Position numbers and translations under genes: made by a program | Source of the DNA: a virus | DNA: 64,000 nucleotides | Virus record (IMG/VR): IMGVR_UViG_3300027746_000016 | Span: 1-64,000 of that record | Strand: one strand, 5' to 3' | The notes under the pieces: generated by a model | The model's database searches: none | Seen by the model: the letters and a program-made list of their open reading frames with translations, nothing else | Told to the model about the DNA's origin: nothing | In this document: positions 24,546 to 33,576 of the stretch, piece after piece | Position numbering within the stretch: the first letter of the stretch is position 1 | How the letters are laid out: each line of letters starts with the position of its first letter

Positions 24546-26242
24546 ATTTTATCCCAGTTTTTTTCCCAATTATAATCTTCAGTTATCTCAATATCAGTAG
24601 AATTAAGCTCTTTAGTTAAAAAATCATAAAAGAATATTTCATTACCTGATTCAATGATTAACTTTTTTAAATATTTTGATTTAGAGGTTTTTAATGATTC
24701 ATCAAAACAAAATCTAATTCTACTAGTATTTGAAAAATTTAATAGGCAGGTATATGCATTAGCAAAAACTGAGTCCTCTGTGCCGCTAAACTTGATATTA
24801 AAAGTTTTAGTACCGGCACTGATATTCCAACGCTGATTATCGGTTAGTGAATTTACTTTTCTAAAAACTTCACCTTTTTCTGGCATATTACTATTTCCAT
24901 TATCAATATATCTACCATGGACAAAATCCATCCAATTATCAGATAATAATTTAACTGAAAATTCACTTTCTAATTTAGGAATAACATAGTGCTTAATTGC
25001 ATCATGGTCTAATTCAACAATGCCTTTTGCTAGTGCACAGCTACTATGAATTACCCATTCTCTAATTACCTTAAATGCTCCAACTGTATAGTTAAAAAAT
25101 ATCGGTGAAGCCTTTATTCCAGTCATATCTCCGCTATGGGTTGCCATTGCCAAGTCTTCACCTATATTATTAAATTCAGCAAATGGCTCCTTAAATGTAG
25201 TATCACAATCCATCCAAATTAATGGCTTTTTATATTCAATTAACTTTTCTAAAATAAATTGAGGTTTCATTAAACAGTTTGAAGAATAGTCTCCAATTGG
25301 CTCCTTTTTTACAATATCATGCTTTACTGAAAATTGACTACACTGTCTTTTTAATTTTTCTGCAAAATTTAGATAATAGTTTCGGTTATTTGAATCTGAA
25401 TGAAAACTAATGATTAATGGGGTCATTTTTGCTAAGTTTGTTAACTTGCGTGATGATTTAATTAATGTAATTTCTTTAGCAATTGATGGATCAGGGATTG
25501 ATTGAATTGAATTAACAATAGACTTAGCGATTGATCCAGTTTTTTTAATAATTTTAGTTAATGAAGTGGATTTATTTTTATTAATATGCAGGTCTCGTAT
25601 TTGAAATAGCTCTTTGAAATAAGGTTTGCCAACTGAATCAAAAAGGTCAATTGCAATAAGTTTGTCAATATTAGGAGAGGCAGCAGTAACCGGTTCCCTA
25701 AATATAAAATAGTGACTAATTGACTTGTCTGAAAAGGAAGGTGAATTTGCAATAAAATATGAAAACATTCCAATAATTGACTGTACTCCAAAATCGGCAA
25801 TTGAAAATGCAGCAGCTGCGGCATTCGCAACAGTACTATTTAAATTAACAGTAAATAGGCTAGATGAAATTGTTCCTGTATGGTTTTTATAAAAGGTATT
25901 TGCCGTATTGCTAATTGGAACTCGATTAACAATAAAAATATTTGGGTCAATTACAGTTAATTTATCAGCACCAGTATAAGAAAAGGCTGAAATAATTGAT
26001 GGATTAACTATAAATTTACCAGTTGATCTCTTTTTTGCAAGTTTAGAGTTATAATCTGGATATAATTTAACAATATTAACTGATTGAGATAGGGCGGTTA
26101 ATATTTTAGATGGAATTTCTGTTTCTGAACAAATTACTAAATGGTCAGGTTCTTCATCTAAATTATAAATAAGTGATTCTATATTTTTAACAAAAATATC
26201 AACAACATTTTCTGAATAATAGGTAAAAATTGCAAATTTCAA
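24533..26242 (-). CDS. Large glycosyltransferase-like protein, probably two domains
   Basis: A 569-residue protein that starts the glycan cluster. The N-terminal ~200 residues read like a degenerate GT-A domain (MKFAIFTYYSENVVDIFVKN, ADKLTVIDPNIFI). After a low-complexity Ser/Lys/Ile linker, a second domain has KPLIWMDCDTTFKEPF with the DxD-type motif and a DNWMDFVHGRYID region. The N-terminal half may be catalytically inactive. It is divergently arranged with the DnaJ-like gene; the 82-base gap probably holds both promoters. Confidence 0.55.
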   Translation of the reverse strand: MKFAIFTYYSENVVDIFVKNIESLIYNLDEEPDHLVICSETEIPSKILTALSQSVNIVKLYPDYNSKLAKKRSTGKFIVNPSIISAFSYTGADKLTVIDPNIFIVNRVPISNTANTFYKNHTGTISSSLFTVNLNSTVANAAAAAFSIADFGVQSIIGMFSYFIANSPSFSDKSISHYFIFREPVTAASPNIDKLIAIDLFDSVGKPYFKELFQIRDLHINKNKSTSLTKIIKKTGSIAKSIVNSIQSIPDPSIAKEITLIKSSRKLTNLAKMTPLIISFHSDSNNRNYYLNFAEKLKRQCSQFSVKHDIVKKEPIGDYSSNCLMKPQFILEKLIEYKKPLIWMDCDTTFKEPFAEFNNIGEDLAMATHSGDMTGIKASPIFFNYTVGAFKVIREWVIHSSCALAKGIVELDHDAIKHYVIPKLESEFSVKLLSDNWMDFVHGRYIDNGNSNMPEKGEVFRKVNSLTDNQRWNISAGTKTFNIKFSGTEDSVFANAYTCLLNFSNTSRIRFCFDESLKTSKSKYLKKLIIESGNEIFFYDFLTKELNSTDIEITEDYNWEKNWDKIWNK

Positions 26243-26324
26243 ATCTAATATTATTTTTTCAATTAAATAAACTTAATTTATATACTTAGTAATATACTTT
26301 AAAAATAATATTAGATTTACGGTT

Positions 26325-27206
26325 TTGAAAAATTATTATGATATATTAGAAGTATCTAAATCAGCTGATCAGGATACAATTAAGCAAGCGTATCGAACTC
26401 TATCAAAAAAGTTTCATCCAGATAAAAATCCAGATGGAGAGGCTAAATTTAAGGAGGTCTCTGAAGCATATGATACGCTAGGCGATGTTACAAAAAGAGC
26501 AACTTATGATAATCCACTACGACAAAGCTATTCAAATTTTTCAGGTTTTAGTACAACCTTTACTGATTTCTCGTTTGCTCATACTAATTTAGCAAATCTT
26601 AATATACAAATAGATCGTAATTTTAAAATTGCTGAATTAATGGCTGGTGTTGAGTTTACGGTTAATTATAAAATTTCAAAATCTAATTCCGCAGGCTCAA
26701 CATTTGAAGATAAGTCAATTAGAATAAAATTAAATTTATCAACCCAAGCCTATCCATTTACTCAGGTTGGTGCAGATACTGCAATTATTCTTAAGGTTAG
26801 AGGTGGAGGTTCTAGTCAAGTAACAAATAGTTCTGATTTTTTCGGAAGACCGATCCAGTCTCATGTTAATGGAGACCTAACCGTTAGAGTATTAATAGAT
26901 CTACAAGGCCTATCAATAGATGAGAGTGACCTGGTACAACCGGTTGAAATTAGTTTATATGAATCACTATTTAATGATGAACTTGTATTGGAAAATCCAT
27001 TAGGTAAAAAATACAGAATAAAATCATTTAATTCAAATAATTTATCAGATTTAAAGGTTAGAATACCCGGCCATGGATTATTTGCACCAAGCGGAGCTAC
27101 TGGGTCATACGTATTTGATATTAAAATAAAAAAAATAGACCTTTCTAAACTTAGCGAATCAGCTTTAGCCAATTTTAAAGAATTACTTAGTGAGTTTGAT
27201 AAATAA
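26325..27206 (+). CDS. DnaJ-like co-chaperone (J domain plus C-terminal substrate domain)
   Basis: A 293-residue protein starting at TTG (26325); any later start would remove the J domain. The J domain is complete ([42 protein letters not shown]) with the HPD that stimulates DnaK. There is no Cys-rich zinc region, so it is CbpA-like (type II). The C-terminal half has the DnaJ beta-sandwich pattern ([29 protein letters not shown]). With the GroEL and GroES genes at the right side it gives the phage a broad chaperone set. A phage DnaK is not in the window. It sits just before the head genes. Confidence 0.8.
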   Translation: MKNYYDILEVSKSADQDTIKQAYRTLSKKFHPDKNPDGEAKFKEVSEAYDTLGDVTKRATYDNPLRQSYSNFSGFSTTFTDFSFAHTNLANLNIQIDRNFKIAELMAGVEFTVNYKISKSNSAGSTFEDKSIRIKLNLSTQAYPFTQVGADTAIILKVRGGGSSQVTNSSDFFGRPIQSHVNGDLTVRVLIDLQGLSIDESDLVQPVEISLYESLFNDELVLENPLGKKYRIKSFNSNNLSDLKVRIPGHGLFAPSGATGSYVFDIKIKKIDLSKLSESALANFKELLSEFDK

Positions 27207-27241
27207 TGTTAGTATAGTTTATCTTTTTTAAGATAGTGCTA

Positions 27242-27250
27242 TATAAATAA
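27242..27250 (+). promoter_or_regulatory. T4-late-like promoter element (TATAAATAA)
   Basis: TATAAATAA lies 18 bases before the TTG start of the prohead protease gene and is an exact match to the T4 late promoter consensus TATAAATA. It would drive the protease-scaffold and capsid genes late in infection. Confidence 0.65.
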
Positions 27251-27268
27251 TTAAAAAGTCTCACTAAA

Positions 27269-29254
27269 TTGGCTAATACTACTATAACAAATTTAAATGC
27301 AAAAAGCTTAGGTAAAGATCAAGTTTTTATTATTGAGAAAAGCAATCAGGCATTATCAGCAACAAATACAAATGGAACAATTGTACTTGAGGGTATATGT
27401 GCAGTTTTTGGACAAAAAAATGAAAACAATCGTATTTACGAAAAACAGGAGTATTTACCTCACTTAAATTATCTAAATGAAAAAATAAGTAAAGGTCAAC
27501 TGTTTGGAGAATTAGATCATCCTCAAAGTTTTGATGTTTCTCTTAAAAATGTATCGCATGTAGTTGAAGGACTAACATATGATGAGCCTAGCAATAGTAT
27601 AAAAATTCGGCTTAAAGTATTAGATACACCGTGTGGACGTATTGCAAAAACACTAGTTGAGTCAGGGTGTACAATTTCAAGTTCATCAAGAGCAGCTGGT
27701 CAAGTTGGCGATGGTGGAAAGGTTAAGTTGCAAAAAATATTTACATATGACCTAGTTGCTGAACCAGGTTTTTCACAAGCTTCACTAAGTCAAGTATCTG
27801 AAAGTTTAAAGGGTAATTATTCATCACTATTTGAATCATTAGATACTTTAAAAATGACTTCTATCACAAATAATTTAAAAGATATATCAGAAAGCTTTAG
27901 TTTTGAAGATTCTGTTAAAATATACCAAATAAATAACTCTGATATTATAAAAACACAACAAAATAACAAAAAGCACATGGCTACTGACTTTGTAACAAAA
28001 AATGAAATGAATCAATATTCTCAATTGGTTAAGAATAAATTTCAAAAACTTCAAGAGAATATTTCAAAGAATAATACTAAATTAAGTTCATTAAATGAAA
28101 ATTCTGAAGATCCTCAAGTAACTGGTAAGTTAGTTGAATACGTTAATTATTTAGCAGGCGAAATGGAGAAAATGGTTGGATATACTAACTATTTATCAAC
28201 TATGTTAAATAAAGGAATTGACTATACTGAACATGTTGCTGAAAAGGTTAATAATGTAATTGACTATAGCGACTATTTAGCTGAAAAAGTAGAAAAGAAT
28301 ATTGGATATTCTGACTATTTAGGCGAAAAAGTTAATCAGTCTATTAATTATGGTGAGTATATTGCAGAGAATGTTGAAAAGACAATTGCCTATACTAACT
28401 ATCTTGCTGAGAACGTAGATAAAGGAATTCAATACGCTGAATATGTAGGTGAAAGTGCAGAAAAAGGAATTAAATATTCTAACTACCTTGCAGAAAACTT
28501 AGATGCAGCAATTAACTACTCTAACTATTTAGGAGAAAATTTACAGAAAGGAATAATGTATTCTGAATATATTGCTGAAACTATGAATGAAAAAATCACA
28601 TCTAATGTTGATGTTAAAGCTCGTAGATTATTATCAGACGTTAAAAAATTAAATGAAGGAGCAAATTATCAAGTTGATGAAACTTCTGGAGTTGATGATT
28701 TAACCAGTGCAGTTGATGGAATATTAACTCATATTAAATCTAATTCAGCAAATACAGTTTTAGAGAATAAGTATCCATTTCTTAAATTGTTAAGCGAATC
28801 TAATAAACAAAAATTCTATGGTTTAGATCAACCAACTAAAGCTTCAATTGTTGAAACTATGAGAGGTGCTATCTTCTTTACTGAAGGAGAAGTTATTAAT
28901 ATCATGGAAGCAGTATTAAATAAGCAAACTGAAAATACTCCAAGCTATATTAAATTTATGCCTGAAAAATATAAATCTATAGTTGAAAGTATGAATGAGG
29001 CTGAATTAAATTGGATTTCGGCACAGGCTTCAAGTCTAGTAGTAAATACTCAATATCAAGCAAAAGCATTCTGGGATTCTCGCGATCTTCGCCCGATTAC
29101 AGAAAGAATTGCTCAAGAATCAATTAATACATCAAACAATATTAACGAAAGCCACGGTAAAGAAGGTTTTGTTTCGTTAAAACAAGTAAATCAAAGCCTA
29201 AGAGGTTACTCAGATAACTACTTAGCTGCTCTACAAAGAAGAGCACAAAATTAA
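27269..29254 (+). CDS. gp21: Prohead protease (gp21-like) fused to a 14-residue-repeat scaffold
   Basis: A 661-residue protein starting at TTG. Residues ~35-200 form the prohead protease: IVLEGICAVFGQKNENNRIY, GELDHPQ with the catalytic-type His, and TISSSSRAAG with the nucleophile-type Ser, as in T4 gp21. The rest is a helical, acidic scaffold-like region with about eleven 14-residue repeats of the form YxxYLAExVxKxIx, then an Asn/Ser-rich tail. An in-frame ATG at 27977 (M237) has an A-rich leader and could start a separate scaffold. In T4 protease and scaffold are separate genes (21 and 22). Confidence 0.8.
   Translation: MANTTITNLNAKSLGKDQVFIIEKSNQALSATNTNGTIVLEGICAVFGQKNENNRIYEKQEYLPHLNYLNEKISKGQLFGELDHPQSFDVSLKNVSHVVEGLTYDEPSNSIKIRLKVLDTPCGRIAKTLVESGCTISSSSRAAGQVGDGGKVKLQKIFTYDLVAEPGFSQASLSQVSESLKGNYSSLFESLDTLKMTSITNNLKDISESFSFEDSVKIYQINNSDIIKTQQNNKKHMATDFVTKNEMNQYSQLVKNKFQKLQENISKNNTKLSSLNENSEDPQVTGKLVEYVNYLAGEMEKMVGYTNYLSTMLNKGIDYTEHVAEKVNNVIDYSDYLAEKVEKNIGYSDYLGEKVNQSINYGEYIAENVEKTIAYTNYLAENVDKGIQYAEYVGESAEKGIKYSNYLAENLDAAINYSNYLGENLQKGIMYSEYIAETMNEKITSNVDVKARRLLSDVKKLNEGANYQVDETSGVDDLTSAVDGILTHIKSNSANTVLENKYPFLKLLSESNKQKFYGLDQPTKASIVETMRGAIFFTEGEVINIMEAVLNKQTENTPSYIKFMPEKYKSIVESMNEAELNWISAQASSLVVNTQYQAKAFWDSRDLRPITERIAQESINTSNNINESHGKEGFVSLKQVNQSLRGYSDNYLAALQRRAQN
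28130..28600 (+). repeat. In-frame tandem repeat, about eleven units of 42 bp
   Basis: Units encode YSDYLAEKVEKNIG-type 14-residue blocks with a Y at positions 1 and 4 and an alternating acidic/basic face. A period of 14 equals two heptads, suited to a continuous coiled coil. DNA copies are diverged (codon choice differs between units), so this is an old protein repeat rather than a recent slippage array. Confidence 0.75.
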
Positions 29255-29274
29255 AAAAAAAATAATTTATAAAA

Positions 29275-31005
29275 ATGGCAACAAAAATTTTCAAAAGATT
29301 GAACGATGCTTCAATCAAAGAAACTTGGACCCCAGTATTAGAAGGTTATGGTGCAAACGTTTCAGCTCGCCCTTGGTTAGTTGACTACGCTCACAACCAT
29401 GCAATCTTCGAAAATGCAGGTTCATTAAACGAAGGTTTAAACACAACAGGCTCAGCTCCAGGTTTGTTTTTACAACAACCAGGTTCTATCTCTTCAATCG
29501 GTGCAATTAGTTCTCCAACAAGTTCTATGACTCCTTTTACTGCAGGTACTAAAAATGGTTACGGTGCTTCTGTATCTGGTTCTGGTGATAAATTCCCAAG
29601 CCTTTTACCAGTAGCAATTCAAGTAGCTGCTAAAACAGTTGGTTTCGACCTAGTTGGTGTAGTTCCGATGGATTCTCCAGTAGGTTTCTTACCTTATTTG
29701 GATTATGTATACCAAGGTGGTAATACTGATACTCAGTACGAACCATTCTTAGTTAAACTATCAAGTGCTCTTAATACAGCAATTGTAGCTGGACAATATA
29801 TTCAAGCCTTAACTGGTGCTGCTAACGGTGTTGGTGCATTTAAATTTCAATTTGTTGGAAAATCTCGTATAGACGGTTTACCAATACTTAAAGTAATAAC
29901 TGGAGCAACTGATTCAGTTAATACAACTACTGTAGCTACTGCGGTAACTGCATTAGATGACGCAGCTCATACTGGTACACGTACTTCACCTGACACAGGT
30001 AATGCCGCTGCAGGTACTGCAGCTGAACCATGGTTAGGTTTCGGTGGAACTGCAGGTATGACTGTTAGTTTAGTATCTGCATTAGAAAATCATATTACTG
30101 GTTTTACTTCAGTAAGCGATGATGACTATGCTGCTACTTCATTCCAAGGTCCTTTCTTAAACTCAAGTGAAAATCTTGAAATGGAAGGTATGACTCGTGC
30201 AACTGCTGAAAGTTCTAAATTCCGTCAAATGGGTCTTCGTATGTTTACGAAATTCATTGAGGCAAAAGGAGATCAAGTTGCTATTTCTGCAACAGTTGAG
30301 CAAATCCAAGATCTTAACCGAGTTTGGAATTTCGACGTAATGTCAATGTTAGAAAACGTTGCTGTTAACGAATTAGCTCAATCTATTAACAAAAAATTAA
30401 CTGATAGAGTTTTATCTTTAGGTCAAACTCATGCTACTGCAGTTAATGCAGTTGAAGGTTCTGGAATTACCACTTTAAACTTAACAGTTGGAACTGGTTT
30501 TGAGAATATCTCAACTTTACAACGTCGTGTTGTTACTAAAATCCTTGAAATGGCTAACTTGATTTATCATAGAGGTCGTTTCGGTGCAGGTACATACATC
30601 GTAACAAATGGCCGTGTTGCTTCTGCTTTAGCAGATGTTGCTGGTTATACTTTCGCTCCGTTCAATAACGATTTACCTTCTGGTGCTGGTCAATTATACC
30701 CTGCTGGAAAAGTTCACGGTTTAACTGTGTATGTAGATCCAAACTTGAAATTTAGCGATAACCGTATCCATATCGGCCGTAAAGGTGCAGATGAGGAGCC
30801 AGGTGTTAAATTCTTACCGTATATCATGGCAGAGAGTCTTCAAACAATTGCAGAGGGAACTTTCTCTCCAAAAATTGGTATGAAATCTCGTTATGCAATC
30901 ACAGAAGCTGGATGGCATCCAGAAACTCAGTATATCACTATGAACGTAACAGGTCTTGGTGTATTAACTGGTTCAGTTGCTCCATCTACTGGTTACGCTG
31001 CATAA
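29275..31005 (+). CDS. gp23: Major capsid protein, gp23-like
   Basis: A 576-residue protein. It has ETWTPVLEGYG near the start (T4 gp23 has a similar W-x-P-x-LEG), then a predicted protease site LNE|G at residues 51-54. After that come LLPVAIQVAAKTVGFDLVGV and VPMDSPVGFLPYLDYVY, aligning with gp23's mature N-terminal region. The C-terminal AITEAGWHPETQYITMNVTG is typical of the fold. Codon use differs from neighbours, with many C-ending and GGT/CGT codons, as expected for the most abundant protein. Leader AATAATTTATAAAAATG shows no Shine-Dalgarno sequence. A terminator hairpin follows. Confidence 0.9.
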   Translation: MATKIFKRLNDASIKETWTPVLEGYGANVSARPWLVDYAHNHAIFENAGSLNEGLNTTGSAPGLFLQQPGSISSIGAISSPTSSMTPFTAGTKNGYGASVSGSGDKFPSLLPVAIQVAAKTVGFDLVGVVPMDSPVGFLPYLDYVYQGGNTDTQYEPFLVKLSSALNTAIVAGQYIQALTGAANGVGAFKFQFVGKSRIDGLPILKVITGATDSVNTTTVATAVTALDDAAHTGTRTSPDTGNAAAGTAAEPWLGFGGTAGMTVSLVSALENHITGFTSVSDDDYAATSFQGPFLNSSENLEMEGMTRATAESSKFRQMGLRMFTKFIEAKGDQVAISATVEQIQDLNRVWNFDVMSMLENVAVNELAQSINKKLTDRVLSLGQTHATAVNAVEGSGITTLNLTVGTGFENISTLQRRVVTKILEMANLIYHRGRFGAGTYIVTNGRVASALADVAGYTFAPFNNDLPSGAGQLYPAGKVHGLTVYVDPNLKFSDNRIHIGRKGADEEPGVKFLPYIMAESLQTIAEGTFSPKIGMKSRYAITEAGWHPETQYITMNVTGLGVLTGSVAPSTGYAA

Positions 31006-31033
31006 TCTTAATTGATTAACTAATAACTAAAGT

Positions 31034-31066
31034 AAGAGGCTTTCCAAAAGAGAGCCTCTTCTTTTT
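31034..31066 (+). terminator. Rho-independent-type terminator after the capsid gene
   Basis: An 8-bp stem AAGAGGCT (31034-31041) pairs with AGCCTCTT (31053-31060) around an 11-base loop and is followed by CTTTTTG. It lies 28 bases after the capsid gene stop and just before the late-promoter box at 31081, so it separates two transcription units. Confidence 0.85.
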
Positions 31067-31080
31067 GTGAAAAGACTCGC

Positions 31081-31090
31081 TAATAAATAA
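31081..31090 (+). promoter_or_regulatory. T4-late-like promoter element
   Basis: TAATAAATAA follows the capsid-gene terminator and precedes the ATG at 31129 by 38 bases. It is followed by CTTTAG, as in the 46352 and 46414 sites (CTTTAA), suggesting conserved downstream bases. Confidence 0.65.
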
Positions 31091-31128
31091 CTTTAGTAAA
31101 TAATAAACTTAAAAATAATAAATTACAT

Positions 31129-31488
31129 ATGAAATCAGTACTAAGCTATGAGCAATACCTGTTTGAGAAAAAATCGCATAGCGATCTTGCAACCGGTACG
31201 CCTACAAAAGGTAAATCTGTTACTAAACAGGTAAATAACAATTTAACTGCAGGTACACCAAAAGGAAAATCTGTTAAAAAATCAGTTAATTCAAGTACGT
31301 CAAGTTTACCAAAGGGTAGAGGATCTGTTCCTGGTAAATCAGTTAAGACCGGTACTTCAAGTTTACCAAAAGGTAAAGGCTCTGTTCCCGGTAAAAACGT
31401 TGACTCTAAATTTGCTAAGATAACAGTTAAAGGAAATTCAGTTAATAGGAAAGTTGATTCAGCAATGGCAAAGTTGCCAAGAAAATAA
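31129..31488 (+). CDS. Very basic low-complexity internal-head-protein candidate
   Basis: A 119-residue protein starting MKSVLSYEQYLFE followed by K, a targeting-like peptide. The remainder is Lys/Ser/Gly/Pro-rich with repeats of SLPKGKGSVPGKSVK and GTPKGKSV, and almost no hydrophobic core. A strongly basic, disordered protein next to the capsid gene with a predicted protease site fits an internal protein that neutralises packaged DNA, like T4 internal proteins. Function is inferred from composition and context. Confidence 0.6.
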   Translation: MKSVLSYEQYLFEKKSHSDLATGTPTKGKSVTKQVNNNLTAGTPKGKSVKKSVNSSTSSLPKGRGSVPGKSVKTGTSSLPKGKGSVPGKNVDSKFAKITVKGNSVNRKVDSAMAKLPRK

Positions 31489-31498
31489 TTAATATTAT

Positions 31499-31990
31499 AT
31501 GAAATTTAGTGACGGTATGGAGTTTGATTTATCAGGCCCAATGCGAATTGAAGAACGTAGTGATGGGTTATATGTAGTTGGCAATAATATGTTAATTCCA
31601 GTTAAGACAGTGGAAGATGGGTTATCAATAATAAAAAAAGAAGACCCAAATTATGAAATTGATGAAGATTATACTGATTCTATGCATAGTTATGCTGAAC
31701 CTACATTTGAATCATATAGTTATCGTATAATAGCTGAAGGTAATTCAATAAAAGACCTGGTTGGAAAAGACGAGGAAGACGAATTAGACCTAGATGATGC
31801 CCGAGCAATTGGTCGTAAAATTTCTAAAATGAAAGGTGATGACCGTAAAAAATACGTAGGTATTGTTAATTTTATGGGAGCATCTTGTAGAATTTATAAT
31901 GAAATTTGGGCAAACTATAAACCAGTTGATCCATCTACTAAAAAATCAAATCGCGGAAAAGAATTCCAAGGCGATAAAAACATCGGTTAA
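31499..31990 (+). CDS. Unknown protein in the head-gene block
   Basis: A 163-residue protein. It opens with a short beta-rich part (FDLSGPMRIEERSDGLYVVG), continues with an acidic segment containing SYRIIAE followed by G (a possible head-protease site), and ends basic (KKYVGIVNFMGASCRIYNEI, then a Lys/Ser/Arg tail). It sits between the basic internal-protein candidate and the protein before the tail tube. I cannot name a family. Confidence 0.55.
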   Translation: MKFSDGMEFDLSGPMRIEERSDGLYVVGNNMLIPVKTVEDGLSIIKKEDPNYEIDEDYTDSMHSYAEPTFESYSYRIIAEGNSIKDLVGKDEEDELDLDDARAIGRKISKMKGDDRKKYVGIVNFMGASCRIYNEIWANYKPVDPSTKKSNRGKEFQGDKNIG

Positions 31991-31999
31991 CCGTATAAA

Positions 32000-32896
32000 A
32001 TGATTGGAGAAGGAATAATTGTTGAGTCAATTGCCAGCTTTAAAATTACATGGAAAAATCCAGGTAATGGAATGCAGGCAGTATGGGATCAAGAAAATCA
32101 GGTTATTGAACTTCATGGAAGCGATGTTTATCCAGACTTAGAGTTTGTTAGTGCAATGGGTCTCTCTACCTATTTTACATATTCAACCGCTGATAAAATT
32201 ATAGGCAAATTAAAAGAATTAAATACCGTTATTGATACTGAATTAACCGAATTATATAAGTCAAAGGATCAAGTAACTGAAGAAAATACGATAAATAATA
32301 AACCACTTAATACCGATAATATCCCTGAAATTAAGCCTGAGGAGATTGATACAAAGGATGAAGTTACTAATACTGAAGAACCTAAAGATGCGCCTAAGGA
32401 ACCTGAGTCACCCAGCAAAGGATTTTCATATACGGTAACGGTACACGGAGATAAATTAAGATTTATTGATGCAAGTTCAGAAACCTACAGTTTAGTAGTT
32501 AAGCATAAATTATCTAATAATATGGGAGTTAAAAAAGAAACTGGCGAAACTTTAGACAATAGTTCAAGAATTTGGGCAACGGTACAGTTAAGTGGTTTAT
32601 TTAGTGAAACTCATAGATTTAATTTTGAAAAATTTAATATATCAACTGACTCAATTTCTGAAAATTTATTGGTACAGATAATTCCATCGATTCAGTTAAC
32701 GTTTAAGGCTGGAGAAAATATGGCAACACCAGAGGCTGAAAAAGAAACATATGTTAGTAAAATTGCACTCACTAAGAATCAAGCTAAATTAAAAGACTTA
32801 CAAAAAGAACTTGATTTTTATAAAAAGCACGTAAAAGACAAAGGCCTTGATGCCCCTAGTGACGCAGAGGTTGAATCATATAAAAAACTTAATTAA
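32000..32896 (+). CDS. Unknown acidic-linker protein in the head/tail block
   Basis: A 298-residue protein with an N-terminal ~90-residue domain (ASFKITWKNPGNGMQAVWDQ), a Glu/Pro/Thr-rich linker (~95-150), a beta-rich domain (GFSYTVTVHGDKLRFIDASS, SRIWATVQLSGLFSE) and a helical, Lys-rich end. Structural or assembly roles fit the location before the tail-tube gene. No motif allows a specific assignment. Confidence 0.55.
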   Translation: MIGEGIIVESIASFKITWKNPGNGMQAVWDQENQVIELHGSDVYPDLEFVSAMGLSTYFTYSTADKIIGKLKELNTVIDTELTELYKSKDQVTEENTINNKPLNTDNIPEIKPEEIDTKDEVTNTEEPKDAPKEPESPSKGFSYTVTVHGDKLRFIDASSETYSLVVKHKLSNNMGVKKETGETLDNSSRIWATVQLSGLFSETHRFNFEKFNISTDSISENLLVQIIPSIQLTFKAGENMATPEAEKETYVSKIALTKNQAKLKDLQKELDFYKKHVKDKGLDAPSDAEVESYKKLN

Positions 32897-32917
32897 TTAA
32901 TAATTAGCAAAGTTCGT

Positions 32918-32927
32918 TAATAAATAA
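32918..32927 (+). promoter_or_regulatory. T4-late-like promoter element before the tail tube gene
   Basis: TAATAAATAA (with an extra T before, TTAATAAATAAC) lies 19 bases before the tube gene ATG at 32947 and is followed by an A-rich leader. Same decamer as upstream of other structural genes. Confidence 0.65.
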
Positions 32928-32946
32928 CTATAAAAAATAAGACAAG

Positions 32947-33558
32947 ATGGCAGGTCTACCTCATTTTAAAAATTCAACCGCTGGCCCCGCAAGGTATGAG
33001 CCAGTTTACCTTAATCAATTTGAGGTAATTATAACTCCGCCGCCAGCAATTAAGGCTAAAGCAGGATGGGCATCTAATTTAACATTAGAACATGTTAAAA
33101 AAGTTGGACCTCTTCCTGAACTTGCAGGTAACGCCGGTGGTGCAATTATTACGCAAAAATATAAATTTGCAGAAAGAGCATATGCAGCAGCTAAACCAGC
33201 TTCAACTCTTCATAAATTTGTAATTGACTTTGAACTAAACTTAAATAATACAAATGATAATTATATCTATAATGCATTTAGGGCATGGGCAGATTTAATC
33301 TATAATCCAATGACAGGTCAACAAGGTTTAAAAGTAGACTATGCAGGAACATCAGCTGATGCTGCTTCTGTACAGGTTACAATGTTTAACCGAACTGGTG
33401 CAATATTTAGAGAATTTGTATTTGCTCCAGTATTTTTAGATACAACTAAATTTAATGAACTAACTCTAGACTATTCAGCAGAGGCTACTACTGGTATTGC
33501 ATCATTAGCTGTACCGTTTGTTGCAGACAGGTATGTTGAAACCCGAGTAGGTCAATAA
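32947..33558 (+). CDS. gp19: Tail tube protein, gp19-like
   Basis: A 203-residue protein with PVYLNQFEVIITPPPAIKA near the start, the usual N-terminal strand of the gp19 family. It continues with TLHKFVIDFELNLNNTNDNY, FRAWADLIYNPMTGQQG and a C-terminal EFVFAPVFLDTTKFNELTLD. The length and pattern fit contractile-tail tube subunits that stack inside the sheath. The sheath gene lies separately at 46449. Confidence 0.8.
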   Translation: MAGLPHFKNSTAGPARYEPVYLNQFEVIITPPPAIKAKAGWASNLTLEHVKKVGPLPELAGNAGGAIITQKYKFAERAYAAAKPASTLHKFVIDFELNLNNTNDNYIYNAFRAWADLIYNPMTGQQGLKVDYAGTSADAASVQVTMFNRTGAIFREFVFAPVFLDTTKFNELTLDYSAEATTGIASLAVPFVADRYVETRVGQ

Positions 33559-33576
33559 AAAACATTTATATAAAAA

